64,000 nt of DNA, taken from positions 1 through 64,000 of the forward strand of contig WOGZ01000084.1 in NCBI GenBank assembly GCA_009733775.1. Reading direction: 5' to 3'. The stretch is from Alectoria sarmentosa. Lineage: Eukaryota > Ascomycota > Lecanoromycetes > Lecanorales > Parmeliaceae. Under the pieces are notes generated by a model, which had not been told where the DNA came from, made no database searches, and saw nothing but the letters and a program-made list of their open reading frames with translations. Shown in pieces: positions 49,252 through 60,014 of the stretch (positions are counted from its first letter, which is position 1; every line of letters begins with the position of its first letter). A program made the position numbers and the translations under genes.

Positions 49252-50097
49252 GTTGGTCTTCGCAAACGCGAGAGATCTGATAGAGACCTTGCCAGATGTA
49301 GCCAGACAGATACCAGGCGAGTACTGCTAGGACGGTTAAGTAGAAGCCGGTGGGTAGTAATGATCTTGGAAGTATGTTGAGTAGGAACGGGTCCAGGACT
49401 GTGAGCGCCTTCAGCTCACCTCGATCTCAGCTAAAGAAGGGGTCTGGCTCACTGATGTCAACATTCACAGGTGGGACATTTTGCATAAGCGTTTTATTGG
49501 TCGTGAAGTAGTCTGCGGCAGCAAACACTTGGAGGAAGAGAAGAGAATCCGGGTCGCTGTCCGCTCTGTGATGGTCAAGACTTTGATCTGGTAGGAATAC
49601 AGCTTGACGTGATTCAGAGTAAGCAGCGAGAGCAGTGATCAGCTCTGGCGTGTCGAAGACTTCTCGTATCGTGTAAGTGGTGAGGGCGAAGGAAGTTGGT
49701 TGCTGTTTCGCCGTGTCAATGCCCAACCAAATGTTGATGCCGTCTTTCTTAATGAAAGATAGATTCCAAGGAATTTTCTATGAGGATTGGGTGTTAAGAG
49801 ACTCACCGTAGCCGCCCAGCAGATTCGAACTTCGTAGCGCTGGTGCTGCGTCAGTCTGTCAAGTAGGAACCATGCTTCAGTACCTTTGGGACTGGCAGGC
49901 TTTGGGAATGCTGCTGGTAGCTGGCGACGTAGTCCAGATTTCGAAGGAGAGAGCGCTTCGAGTTTTAAGTCTTCAAGATTGGGATGCTGTTGAGGGATTT
50001 GAATAGCTTCTGGTGCAAGGAAGATGGTCTTCTCTACGTTGCCATGGACCAGGAAAATGCACCAAGCTAGGCTTTGCAGATATGCCAGAAGCCGCAT
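49199..50097 (-). CDS. ER-lumenal single-pass protein, Pga1-like (GPI mannosyltransferase II subunit)
   Basis: Three exons, complement(49199-49398, 49453-49702, 49807-50097), 741 nt, 246 residues; introns 54 and 104 nt with GTGAGC and GTGAGT donors. A signal peptide (MRLLAYLQSLAWCIFLVHG) leads into a lumenal domain (NVEKTIFLAPEAIQIP, RYEVRICWAATQPTSFALTT with a Trp/Cys core, VFLPDQSLDHH, and LFLQVFAAADYFTTN). The second intron joins VDI to ILDPFLLNILPRSLLP, after which a single C-terminal helix (TGFYLTVLAVLAWYLSGYIW) and a short cytosolic tail follow. Length and topology fit the Pga1 family, which partners the Gpi18/PIG-V mannosyltransferase in GPI-anchor synthesis. The family assignment rests on topology and remembered sequence pattern, so it is moderate; the gene model itself is firm. 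Confidence 0.6.
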
Positions 50098-50424
50098 GTC
50101 TGGGCATGATTATATTCACTTGTAGCCAATTGCCTGGTTGATTGGATCTCCGAACATCTTTTAGCAAGCGTTGGCGAACTTAAGGTCGTGCTCGGCTGCT
50201 CGGGTTTGCGATGAAAAGTCTTTTGATACGGCCACATGACTAGTCTAATTCTGCTTAGGCTTGTTGATCGCTTGCTTCGCGCGCTTTATGCAGGGGACAA
50301 CAACAAACCACACACAAAGTTTCTACTTCAGCACGACACTCTCCACAATCTGCAGCCAACCTCATTTTCCTGCTTCTTGTTCAAACACCCCCTTACAAGA
50401 CAAGATCTTCTACCTGCTTTCACC
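50098..50424. promoter_or_regulatory. shared divergent promoter, Pga1-like gene / alpha-tubulin
   Basis: Only 327 nt separate the two divergent start codons, so both promoters must lie here or overlap. A C- and T-rich stretch precedes the tubulin start (ACCTGCTTTCACCATGA), as is common in highly expressed fungal genes. No specific factor site was identified. Confidence 0.5.
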
Positions 50425-52200
50425 ATGAGAGAAGTCATCAGCTTGAACGGTAAGCCCCCACCAACACGCGCTTCTGCATCCTTCTTTACCCCTCTATCCA
50501 GTCAACAATCAAAAGACTGACTCTGAACGCGCACAGTTGGCCAAGCTGGCTGCCAGATCGCTAATTCCTGCTGGGAGGTGAGCAATCTGCTCCATTCCAG
50601 GAGTCTCGCACAATCAAATAGCGGGGCATTATGTCGAAATGGCTCCGAGGACAAGGCTAATCCATGGTGACAGCTCTACTGCTTGGAGCACGGCATTCAG
50701 GTGAATACTGCCTTCCATACCCTCTCTATGCGTCGTACTATTGGGGTCGAATTTTTACTTACACATTTCTGTTCTCAGCCTGATGGATACCTCACGGAAG
50801 AGCGCAAAGCCGCCGACCCAGATCAGGGGTTTAGCACCTTCTTCTCTGAAACTGGTATGAGAGCATCAACACCACTCTTGGGAAACCAAATCCAAGCTGA
50901 TGAAATTCTCCTCAGGCCAAGGCAAACACGTCCCTCGCACCATCTACTGCGACTTGGAGCCCAATGTCGTCGACGAAGTCCGTACCGGTACCTACCGAGA
51001 CCTTTTCCACCCCGAACAAATGATCACTGGGAAAGAGGATGCATCGAACAATTACGCTCGTGGTCACTACACGGTCGGGAAGGAGTTGATTGATCAGGTG
51101 TTGGACAAGATCCGTCGTGTTGCGGACAACTGCTCCGGTCTACAGGGATTCTTGGTTTTCCACTCATTTGGTGGAGGCACTGGATCTGGATTCGGTGCTC
51201 TGCTCATGGAGCGCCTGTCGGTGGACTATGGCAAGAAGTGCAAGCTGGAGTTCTGCGTTTACCCCGCTCCTCAAGTCGCTACGTCGGTTGTTGAGCCATA
51301 CAACTCCATCTTGACCACTCACACCACTCTCGAGCACTCCGATTGCAGTTTCATGGTTGACAACGAGGCTATCTATGATATCTGCCGTCGCAATCTGGGC
51401 ATTGAGCGACCCAACTATGAAAACCTGAACCGATTGATTGCACAGGGTACTTTTCTTAAGTCTAGGTATGGAGGCTAGCGCTAACGATCTTTCCCAGTTG
51501 TGTCTTCAATCACCGCCTCCCTCCGCTTTGACGGCTCACTCAACGTTGATCTCAACGAGTTCCAGACCAACCTGGTGCCATACCCCCGTATCCACTTCCC
51601 TCTTGTCGCATACTCGCCAGTTGTCTCTGCTGCCAAGGCATCACACGAGGCCAACTCTGTCCAGGAGATCTCGATGTCATGCTTCGAGCCCAACAATCAG
51701 ATGGTGAAGTGCGATCCTCGCAACGGGAAATATATGGCTACTTGCTTGCTTTACCGCGGTGATGTCGTACCAAAGGACGTGCACGTCGCCGTTGCCACAC
51801 TCAAGACCAAGCGCACCATCCAATTCGTCGATTGGTGCCCAACTGGCTTCAAGATTGGTATCTGCTACCAGCCACCCCAAATGGTGCCGAACGGAGATCT
51901 TGCCAAGGTCAACCGCGCTGTGTAAGTGGTGACTCGCCCTTTACCCATTCAAAACACTGACCTGTGATTAGCTGCATGTTGTCCAACACCACCGCCATCG
52001 CTGAAGCATGGTCTGCCCTCTCACACAAGTTCGATCTCATGTACTCGAAGCGTGCCTTCGTTCATTGGTATGTTGGTGAAGGTATGGAGGAGGGCGAGTT
52101 CTCAGAGGCCCGCGAGGACTTGGCTGCTCTTGAACGTGACTACGAGGAGGTAGCTACAGACTCTGCCGAGGGTGAGGAAGGTGGTGAAGCTGAGTACTAG
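50425..52200 (+). CDS. TUB1: alpha-tubulin
   Basis: Seven exons: 50425-50449, 50537-50577, 50674-50700, 50779-50854, 50916-51446, 51498-51921, 51972-52200, total 1353 nt, 450 residues, the normal alpha-tubulin length. The first exon codes only MREVISLN; small exons of 41 and 27 nt follow (VGQAGCQIANSCWE and LYCLEHGIQ). Hallmarks are the GTP-binding loop FGGGTGSG, the QGKHVPRTIYCDLEPNVVDE region, AYSPVVSAAKASHE, LSHKFDLMYSKRAFVHWYVG, and a Glu-rich tail ending in Tyr (GEAEY), the target of detyrosination in organisms that have it. Alpha-tubulin forms the microtubule with beta-tubulin. Many early 5' introns are typical of Pezizomycotina tubulin genes. Intact and confidently assigned; whether this is the main or the second alpha-tubulin isotype cannot be decided here. 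Confidence 0.96.
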
Positions 52201-53232
52201 ACTATCAATCTCAGTTCTTTGGAGCTTGCATAGCTTCGACTCTGCGTTTCGGCCACACCAATTTGCTTCCCGTGGCCGGCGTTATTGAGTCTTGTGTGTT
52301 CGAATCCCTTTGCAACTGGTTCTAGATCTTCCTGACGTGCAAATGTCTGAAGCGAAGAAGTGGATGATTCAATGAAGCGGGTGCTATTGTTAAGCGAAAC
52401 TGAAGTACAGTAAATCAATGAAATCCGTCACTCCATCACATGCTTGCTTACCTGCTTGACGCCTCAGTGGCTACCGCCCCGTCCAAGACTGTGGGTGCGA
52501 ATTGACGAAAAACGTCGCCCTTTCCAACTCTTTTGGAATATACTTCTCTATTTTGTATGCGGTGATTTTCATTCAGGTAAAGCCTACCATGTGGAATTTG
52601 TGGACACGATGCGGTTCAATTCGCAAGGAAAGATTGCCCAGTTAAAGGAGTTCAGCGGGCATGTCCAGAGAAACATGTGGTACAGCATCAGGAACAGCAG
52701 GGCCAAAAATACTCACCATTGATGTCGACGGCACAATCAATAGCCCAGTGCAAAGGCATGTATCTAAGTATGTCGTAGAATAATTCGTGACAAGAGGAAT
52801 ACTGGTGCGGGAACGCTGTACCACCTCATAGATGGCTATCAATGGCGTTAGACTGCGATAGGGTGTTGGGGTGGAGGAACGATGAGGTTGGAAGTTTCGT
52901 GGAACATCAAGACAGAACCGAATGAGAAATCCAGGTGAGGGCCTTGGCAAAGTTCTGTATTCTTGGCGTCTTGGCACTCGTGGTGTCGATCATCAAAAGC
53001 TACTGTAATCCCTGCTTTGCTGCTTGGGGGCAACAACCGAGGAACCAAACAGGCCCAAAGTAGAGAGCCCTTCCACAATCAGGCGCCCTTAACGGTACAC
53101 CAGCTGCTCTCGGATTAGCTTCTCCCTCATATCATCTCATCAAGAACTATATATGTGGTGCCTGAGCCTCTCCGTTGACGCTGAACATCGACATCCGCTC
53201 TCAGCGTCGGATCGCAAAACATCGTCGGAGAC
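52201..53232. other. intergenic, tubulin 3' region and EDE1 promoter
   Basis: Minus-strand open frames at 52642-53078 have no signal peptide or domain and I do not call them. A GTTCGAATCCC at about 52,299 resembles a tRNA B box, but there is no matching A box or cloverleaf. Confidence 0.45.
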
Positions 53233-56200
53233 ATGGCTGACGTGGAGTCTCAACAACGCGAGGTACAACGTATGTAAAGCTTCGAGGTCTAGACCCCTTG
53301 TGCCAATCCAATTAAAGCTGACTGCCTTTCGATTCCAGAGCATCCCAACCTCCACCTGAGCCCTGAGGAACGACGCCTTTTCGGCCAGTTATTTGCCGCT
53401 GCGGATACCGAAAAGATTGGTGTCGTGACTGGAGAGGTGGCAGTGAAGTTCTTTGAAAAGACACGACTACCGTCGGATGTTCTAGGAGAGGTGGGCATAC
53501 GGGGACCACGCGAGTTCTGACTCGTGCTGACACAGACAAAATAATACAGATCTGGCAAATTGCGGATAGCGAGAACCGAGGATTACTCACACCTGCTGGA
53601 TTCGGTATTGTTCTGCGATTGATCGGATACGCGCAAGCAGGGCGGCCGGTCTCCGCCGAGCTTGCATTGAAACGTGGGTGGATAATCAACATCAGAAGCG
53701 AAGAGAGATATTGACCGCGCGTCTCATAGCTGGTGGACCACTGCCCAAGTTTGATGGCATCACGGGTCCTGCTGGACCACCACAGGCGCAGATACAGGCA
53801 CAGGCACAGCCTTTGCAAGCCCAGAACAGTGGGCCCATCAGAGTTCCTCCATTGACTCCAGACAAGGTTGCGCAGTACTCGTCTCTCTTCGAAGAGTCGG
53901 GCGCGCAAAATGGAGTGTTATCAGGTATGGTTATCTCCTACCCCGCTGCTCAGGCACCAATTGCTGAGTCTAAAACACAGGCGAAACCGCAAAACAAATC
54001 TTCGAACGAGCCAAACTGCCTATCGATGTGCTCGGTCGCATATGGAACCTTGCAGATAGGGATCAAAAAGGGTATCTGGGGCTGACGGAGTTCATCATTG
54101 CTATGCATCTGTTGGCATCCTATAAGAACGGATCGATGCGCGCCCTACCGCAAATACTACCCTCTGGGCTCTACGAAGCGGCAGCCAGACGAGGTGTTGC
54201 GCGACAAGTGACAGGTTCTCGACCAACTTCAGACACAGCTCCAACATCTGCGTTACCCCGACAATTCACTGGCACAGGACACCCAGCCCAGGCACCACAT
54301 GCAGCTCGTCCACAGCAAGCGCCCTTCCAGCAAGCGACTTCGACGGGAGATCCATGGACTGTCAGCCCTCAAGACAAAGCACAATTCGACCAGATCTACG
54401 CTACTATTGACACACAAAACCGTGGATATATAACAGGAGAGCAAGCAGTGGGCTTCTTTAGCAACTCCAGGTTGCCAGAGGATGCACTTGCACAAATCTG
54501 GGATCTCGCCGATATCAACTCGGAGGGCCAGCTCAATCGAGATGAGTTTGCTGTTGCAATGTACCTCATCAAGCAACAGCGGAGTAAAAGAGATGGCCGA
54601 GATATCTTACCACAGAGTCTGCCTGACAATCTAATACCACCAAGCATGCGTCGCCAGCCTGTAGCGCCGCAGCAGCCTACCGCCCCCGTCTTTGACAATG
54701 CTGCAAATATTAGTGCACCAAAATTGGCGTCCGAGGATCTGTTCGGTCTTGACGCGTTCTCGGCTCCTTCTTCTCCACCGCTACAGCCACAGGCTAGAGC
54801 AACTGGCGACTCTGCCTACAATGGGACGCCCCCTCGAAATACAAGCTCACCTGTGTCTCAACCATTCCATCAACAGCAATCACAGCTTCAGCCATTTCCG
54901 CAACCACAATCACACTTTAAGCCATTCGTACCGTCGTCATCCTTCGGGCAGGCTATGATGACTCCTCAAGGTACTGGTACATCAGCCAGTACAAGCAGTC
55001 CTGTGGTGCAAAACCGGGGTCTCCCACGGCAGCAACAAAAACAGCCCTCTGCCATGGATGATTTACTTGGCGACAACGATCCCGAAGTTAGCAAAAGACT
55101 CACCAGTGAGACGTCAGAGCTTGCCAATCTATCCAATCAGGTCAGCAGCTTGACAGGTCAAATGCAAGATATCAAGACTAAGCGCGGCTCTACGGAACAA
55201 GATCTGTCTCACGCACAATCGCAAAAGCGGGACTTCGAAGGTCGACTGTCTCAGTTGCGATCTGCGTATGAGCAGGAGGTCAGAGAGGTCCAGGCTCTGG
55301 AGGAACGGCTGAGAGGCTCCAAGAGTGAGACACAGAAGCTTCAACAAGACGTGGCAATGGTTCAAGGCACCCATGAGGATCTTCAGAATCAACATCGACA
55401 GATCAGCGAGGCCTTCAATGTCGATCAGAGTGAGAATGCTAATCTGAAAGAGAAAATTCGCCAAACCAACGCAGAGATCAGCGAGATGAAGCCGCAACTT
55501 GAGAAGATGCGATCTGATGCCCGACAGCAGAAGGGTTTGGTGGCGATCAACAAGAAGCAGCTTGCCACCAACGAAGCTGAATTGGAGAAGGCAAAGGCCG
55601 ATCTGGAGGCAGCTGCAAGAGAACACGAGGACGCTACGCGCGAGTTGGAGCAGAGCAAACGCGACCTTGAGGCTTCGTCTCAAGCTGTCTCTGAAGCGAA
55701 ATCTCAAGTTCGGAGTCCACTAGCCGCAGTAGCCAGCCCTACCCCATCCACCGCGAGCATGAACCCTTTCTTCCGTCGAAATTCCAACGCCACAACCGAG
55801 AGGGGAATTCCGCCCTTTCAAACACAGACTGTAGCATCGCCCAATCACAACGCCTTCGACAGCTTCTTTGGGCCATCCCTTGGCTCTTCTGAGCAGGCTC
55901 CTGGTCCTCCACCCTCCACATCCTTCATGAATGATCCACCGAATACCCACCGCGAAGCACCTGAGCAACCAACGGCCTTGGACCAGTCTCGAAGGTCGTC
56001 ATACGGCCCTGATGTTGTAACTCCCTCAGCTTCGCCACCACCATTATCCAACTTTAGTGATTCTCCGCAAATTATCAGCGAACCACCGGCGCCTCCGCAG
56101 TCTCGACAGATCACTTCCAGCTTTCTACCTTTCCGACATGACCCAGAACGCTTTGATTCCAACAGCCCATCAGTGAGAGCCAATCCTCCTGCAAGCCGCA

Positions 56201-58031
56201 TGGATGACACGTCCGAATTTGAGGAATCAACGGAAAGGCAGACCTCGACTGCTGAGCCTTTAATTCCCGAATCGCCGAGGCAGCACTTCGCAGAGATGGC
56301 TGCCAAGCCTCCTCAGCCAGAGGCGCCGCAATTTACGCCACCATCTTCACAGCAGACCCCCACGGCATCCAGTGAAGGCATTCGACAGCAAGAAGCTGCC
56401 ATTCCTGACGAGACGGCTGAGTCCTTTGGTATGCCAAGTGTGACCCGCGATGTTCCTGGCGCGTTCCCTGGGGACGAGACGCCTGAACCAGAGCCCATCT
56501 TCTACCAATCTGTCAAGACACCGTACAGTAGCTCGAAGATCGATCCTCGCGTAGATTCCATACCCCGAGACGGGATTCCGGAGTCCACGGAGGAACCTTT
56601 AAAAACCACGTCTGGGAGTATACCAGCCGTCAATGATCCTTTTGCTATGGCCAGTGACGATTCGCATATCCCTATTACTGCTAAAGATGACTTCGACGCC
56701 GCTTTCTCGGGTTTTGGTGACAAGGGGAAAGCGCCAGAGCAAAGCAATAGGAACATGACAACCAATGGCTTTGAATCGGCCGAGGCACCCAAGTCTCATG
56801 GCGAGTTCCCTCCAATCCAGGAGTTCGCTGCAGAAGATGAGAGTGATAGCGATGAAGATCAAGGCTTTGGTGACAACTTCGCAGCTCACTCTGCCAATCG
56901 CAGTGCGGATTCCGGACCCAACCAGGCCTTGCAGGCTCCAAATGTATCAGATGGTTTGGGGATGGCGCCAACTCGTCCTCCTTTCGGTACCACTGACACG
57001 AACACCAGTCAGTTGCCCACGCCTGGCGCTCAGATATCACCACCAACGTATGATCAGACCGTGGGATCTCCCGTCGATGAAGCTGGTCATCGCAAATTTT
57101 CTAACCAATTCCCGGCGGAGTATAGCGGCCTATTACCTTCACGTATTGATCCTACTTCACCTACAACATCGCCACCTCCGCAACCAGCTGTTGCATCGCC
57201 CGTTGCCTCAACAGCCGGCATCGATAGAGGCCTGAACTTTTTCGGAGAAGACACAACGGAGCAAGCAGCAGGCCATGATACCATTGGCTCCTCATTCTCA
57301 CACGACCACTCCCCAATGTCTCCAGGCGCCTCAACCGTCGCTGCCTACGCCTATACTCACACATCATCGCCGCCACAACAGCAATCTCAGACTACCTTTC
57401 CACCAGTCCCAGCCAAAGCTCCCATCCACGACGATTTTGATGACGAATTCGGTGATCTCTCCGAAGCAAAAGAAGCTTCCGAAAAAGGCGACGATGATTT
57501 GACCTCCTCCCGCCACAATGACTTCGAAGATTTCAACCCCGTCTTTGATTCACCCGCCGCATCACGCCACACAGCGCAATCCTCCAGCACATTTCCCACG
57601 AACGACTCCTTTGCCGATTTTGAATCCTCCTTGGCAGGCGCCGGTTCCTCGTCGCGTCAACAACAAGGGGTGCACCAGACACCATCGCACGACTGGGATG
57701 CGATCTTCTCTGGACTGGACACGCCGCAGAACAATGGCGTTCAAGGCGGACATAGCAACGAATTTCCCAGTCCGCCAAGGGAGCAAAGTGGAAAGGCCGC
57801 AGAGAAGCCGGCGACGAACAGGACGATGACGGAAGATACAACATCGGACGATCCGATCTTGAAGGAGCTTACTGAAATGGGATATTCAAGGGGAGAGAGT
57901 CTGCAGGCGTTGGAGAGGTTTGACTATAATCTTGACAAAGTACGGTGACCATCCAACTGCACTGTGATCAATGACGATACTAAATATTGGGTGCGTAATA
58001 GGCGGCCGATTACCTCACTTCTAAGTCGTAA
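53233..58031 (+). CDS. EDE1: EDE1/EPS15-type endocytic scaffold with EH and UBA domains
   Basis: Six exons: 53233-53269, 53339-53490, 53550-53673, 53730-53924, 53981-57939, 58002-58031; 4497 nt, 1498 residues. EH domain 1 lies at residues about 15-105 (RRLFGQLFAAADTEKIGVVT; IWQIADSENRGLLT), EH 2 at about 145-240 (IWNLADRDQKGYLGLTEFII), EH 3 at about 297-385 (IWDLADINSEGQLNRDEFAV). Each has an EF-hand-like loop; EH domains bind NPF peptides. A Pro/Gln-rich linker, a coiled coil (about 545-745) and a long disordered region follow, which includes an NPF motif (MNPFFRR). A UBA domain closes the protein (LKELTEMGYSRGESLQALER, then YNLDKAADYLTSKS). The UBA is completed only by the last 30-nt exon after a 62-nt intron; unspliced reading would cut it short. 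EDE1 starts clathrin-coated pit assembly at the plasma membrane. Intact. Confidence 0.93.
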
Positions 58032-58914
58032 TACCAATTGAAAGATGAGACTTCGCACTTTGCATAGCCTTTACACATTCTATTTTTCAACAGGGGCAAA
58101 AGAGAGGAGACAAACTTTCTTCATATAATCACTTAGCGAACGCATGTTACGTTTGTATAATACCAGAATGATATCAAGCTCCCATGCACGTTCGGTGCTC
58201 ATTGATATTTCCTTGAGCATTGTGGTAGTGGGATGGTGATCTTCCCAACTTTGTATCTATATACCTATTCTCTTTCGTTCAGCAATCTTGATGACAGACA
58301 GTCGCAATGTCTTTTAAAGAAAGACCCAAGTGTTTGATCCAAACAAACGACTTTACTCATGCCTGACAGGCTTTCTATCTCAAAGCTACCAGAAACCAAT
58401 CATTCCTCCGAAGAGCCGCACATCGCCTCTCGGCACCAGCCGGGTTCAGGCTTGTACCAGCAGTAGCCTTGAGGCTAGACAACGACAACACATTCTCGAC
58501 CTGCTACCCGCTGAGGATGTTTGGAAACAGCATGAGGGCGTGGTTTCGGAAAGAAATAATTATAATAATTGCAGGGCTTTAATTCGCAAGTCATCGCTTT
58601 ACATTGGAAGGAGCTTGGAGGACGGTGGATGAATGAGGGCGAGTGCAGATGTTTGGAATGACAGAGCCTAAGGCCCAGTGGAGGCTCATTTCGAAAGCCA
58701 GTGTACTAAAGCCCTTACTTCAGTGTGAGCCGCAGCTTTTCAAGTGCTCCCGAGGGCGTTCACCAATGAGTAGCTCGCTCACCGAATGCTAAGGACGTTC
58801 GATCGTGTATCCTGTTGCGAGCATTTGGTTCATACTAAGAGCGCGACATTAAGGTAAAAGTGGGAGAAAATAAATGGGCTTGATCTCGGTGGCAGCCTTC
58901 TTCGGATACGACTA
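58032..58914. other. intergenic, nothing recognised
   Basis: 3' region of EDE1 and flank of the inverted-repeat element. A plus-strand open frame at 58330-58632 has no domain. Confidence 0.45.
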
Positions 58915-59579
58915 CCTTAGCGGAAGGCTATGAGTTTGAAAAACTGTATTTAAACTGTAATTGCTTACGAGACCGCCTTTAGGCAGCTGTTAAATAATAT
59001 AACTATCGTATCGAAACATTTATATTACGTTGTGAATCTTTAACGATTTCGTTTATAATACGATAATAAGTTAGTTTTCACGCATAGACGTTAATACAAA
59101 AATAATAAATATGATCCTATTATCGTTCTCCACCAAAAACCGTCGTAAAACCATTATGATACATTGAAATTTGTCAAGCTTGCCAAGCCAAATACTCGAA
59201 AATACTTTATATTAAAAAACATCAACGCTTTTGAAGATTGAAGTTCAAGAATGAACGATTTGAACGATTTTCTCGCGAGGGTGACCTTCCTTATATATGC
59301 GCCCATGGTTGTGAGAATTAATGGGAGATGAATATGGAGGTTCATTAGGGAATGTTGATCCCTATCGGATATATCGAAGCTAATTGTAAAATACAGCTGA
59401 TTAAACAGATTTCGGTTAATTCTTGAACCCGTAACACAGGTTTTAATCGTAACTTTAGAAAAACGTATTACAATTATCATCGCCTTTAGGCAGAGGACTT
59501 TAGTGAAACCGTTAATTTTGAAAAACCGTAGAAAACCCATGTAGATACCGTTCGCCCAATTCATAGCCTTCCGCTAAGG
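58915..59579 (+). mobile_element. inverted-repeat (MITE-like) element, copy C, best preserved
   Basis: 665 nt with terminal inverted repeats: the left end CCTTAGCGGAAGGCTATGAG and the inverted right end CCTTAGCGGAAGGCTATGAA are identical over 19 nt. It is flanked by TA on both sides (58913-58914 and 59580-59581), the target duplication of Tc1/mariner-type transposases. A direct repeat CGCCTTTAGGCAG lies just inside each end. An internal open frame on the minus strand (59154-59564, 136 codons) does not resemble a transposase, so the element is non-autonomous. It is moderately AT-rich but far less mutated than copies A and B. It sits between EDE1 and the NACHT gene. Confidence 0.87.
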
Positions 59580-60014
59580 TAGGCATCGGAATGCGAACGC
59601 ACCTTCCCAATGCGTGTTAACTCCATGCTTGTCAGCCCGCCCTCTTCGACCATCAACCGTTAACAAACATCCGTTCCACAACACCATCATCAGACCTTTT
59701 ACAGAACTTTTAGCTGCCTGCACCAAACCGCTGTGTTTGTGATCTTCACTGCTGGCTGTGTATATCGTTCTATTGCTTGAAGCAAGGCCTCAGAGGTTGG
59801 CAAGCTGACTTCCAGCCTGAACCGAGGGTGGTGAGCAGAATTGTCGATGCGTCTCAACCCACACGCGACCACTTCAAATGATTGCGTCCCAAAAGAACAC
59901 CACTCTCACGCCAAGCTTCCCGTTAATCCTAGTTTCCATACACGATAGATCTATTCGAGCCAGTAACAACAAGCCCATCGTCGTAATCAGTAACCGAGTG
60001 TTCAGGACTGGCGG
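59580..60014. other. promoter region of the NACHT gene
   Basis: Normal GC content, no open frame. The transposon end lies about 430 nt upstream of the start codon. Confidence 0.45.

Noticed and set aside
52290..52320. GTTCGAATCCC resembling a tRNA B box
   Set aside because: No A box, acceptor pairing or cloverleaf around it.
55129..55707. 192-codon Leu-rich minus-strand frame within EDE1
   Set aside because: Antisense of the coiled coil; Leu richness is a by-product of Gln/Glu/Lys codons on the coding strand.
59154..59564. 136-codon minus-strand open frame within inverted-repeat copy C
   Set aside because: Does not resemble a transposase and is not preserved in copies A and B. It is probably a chance frame.
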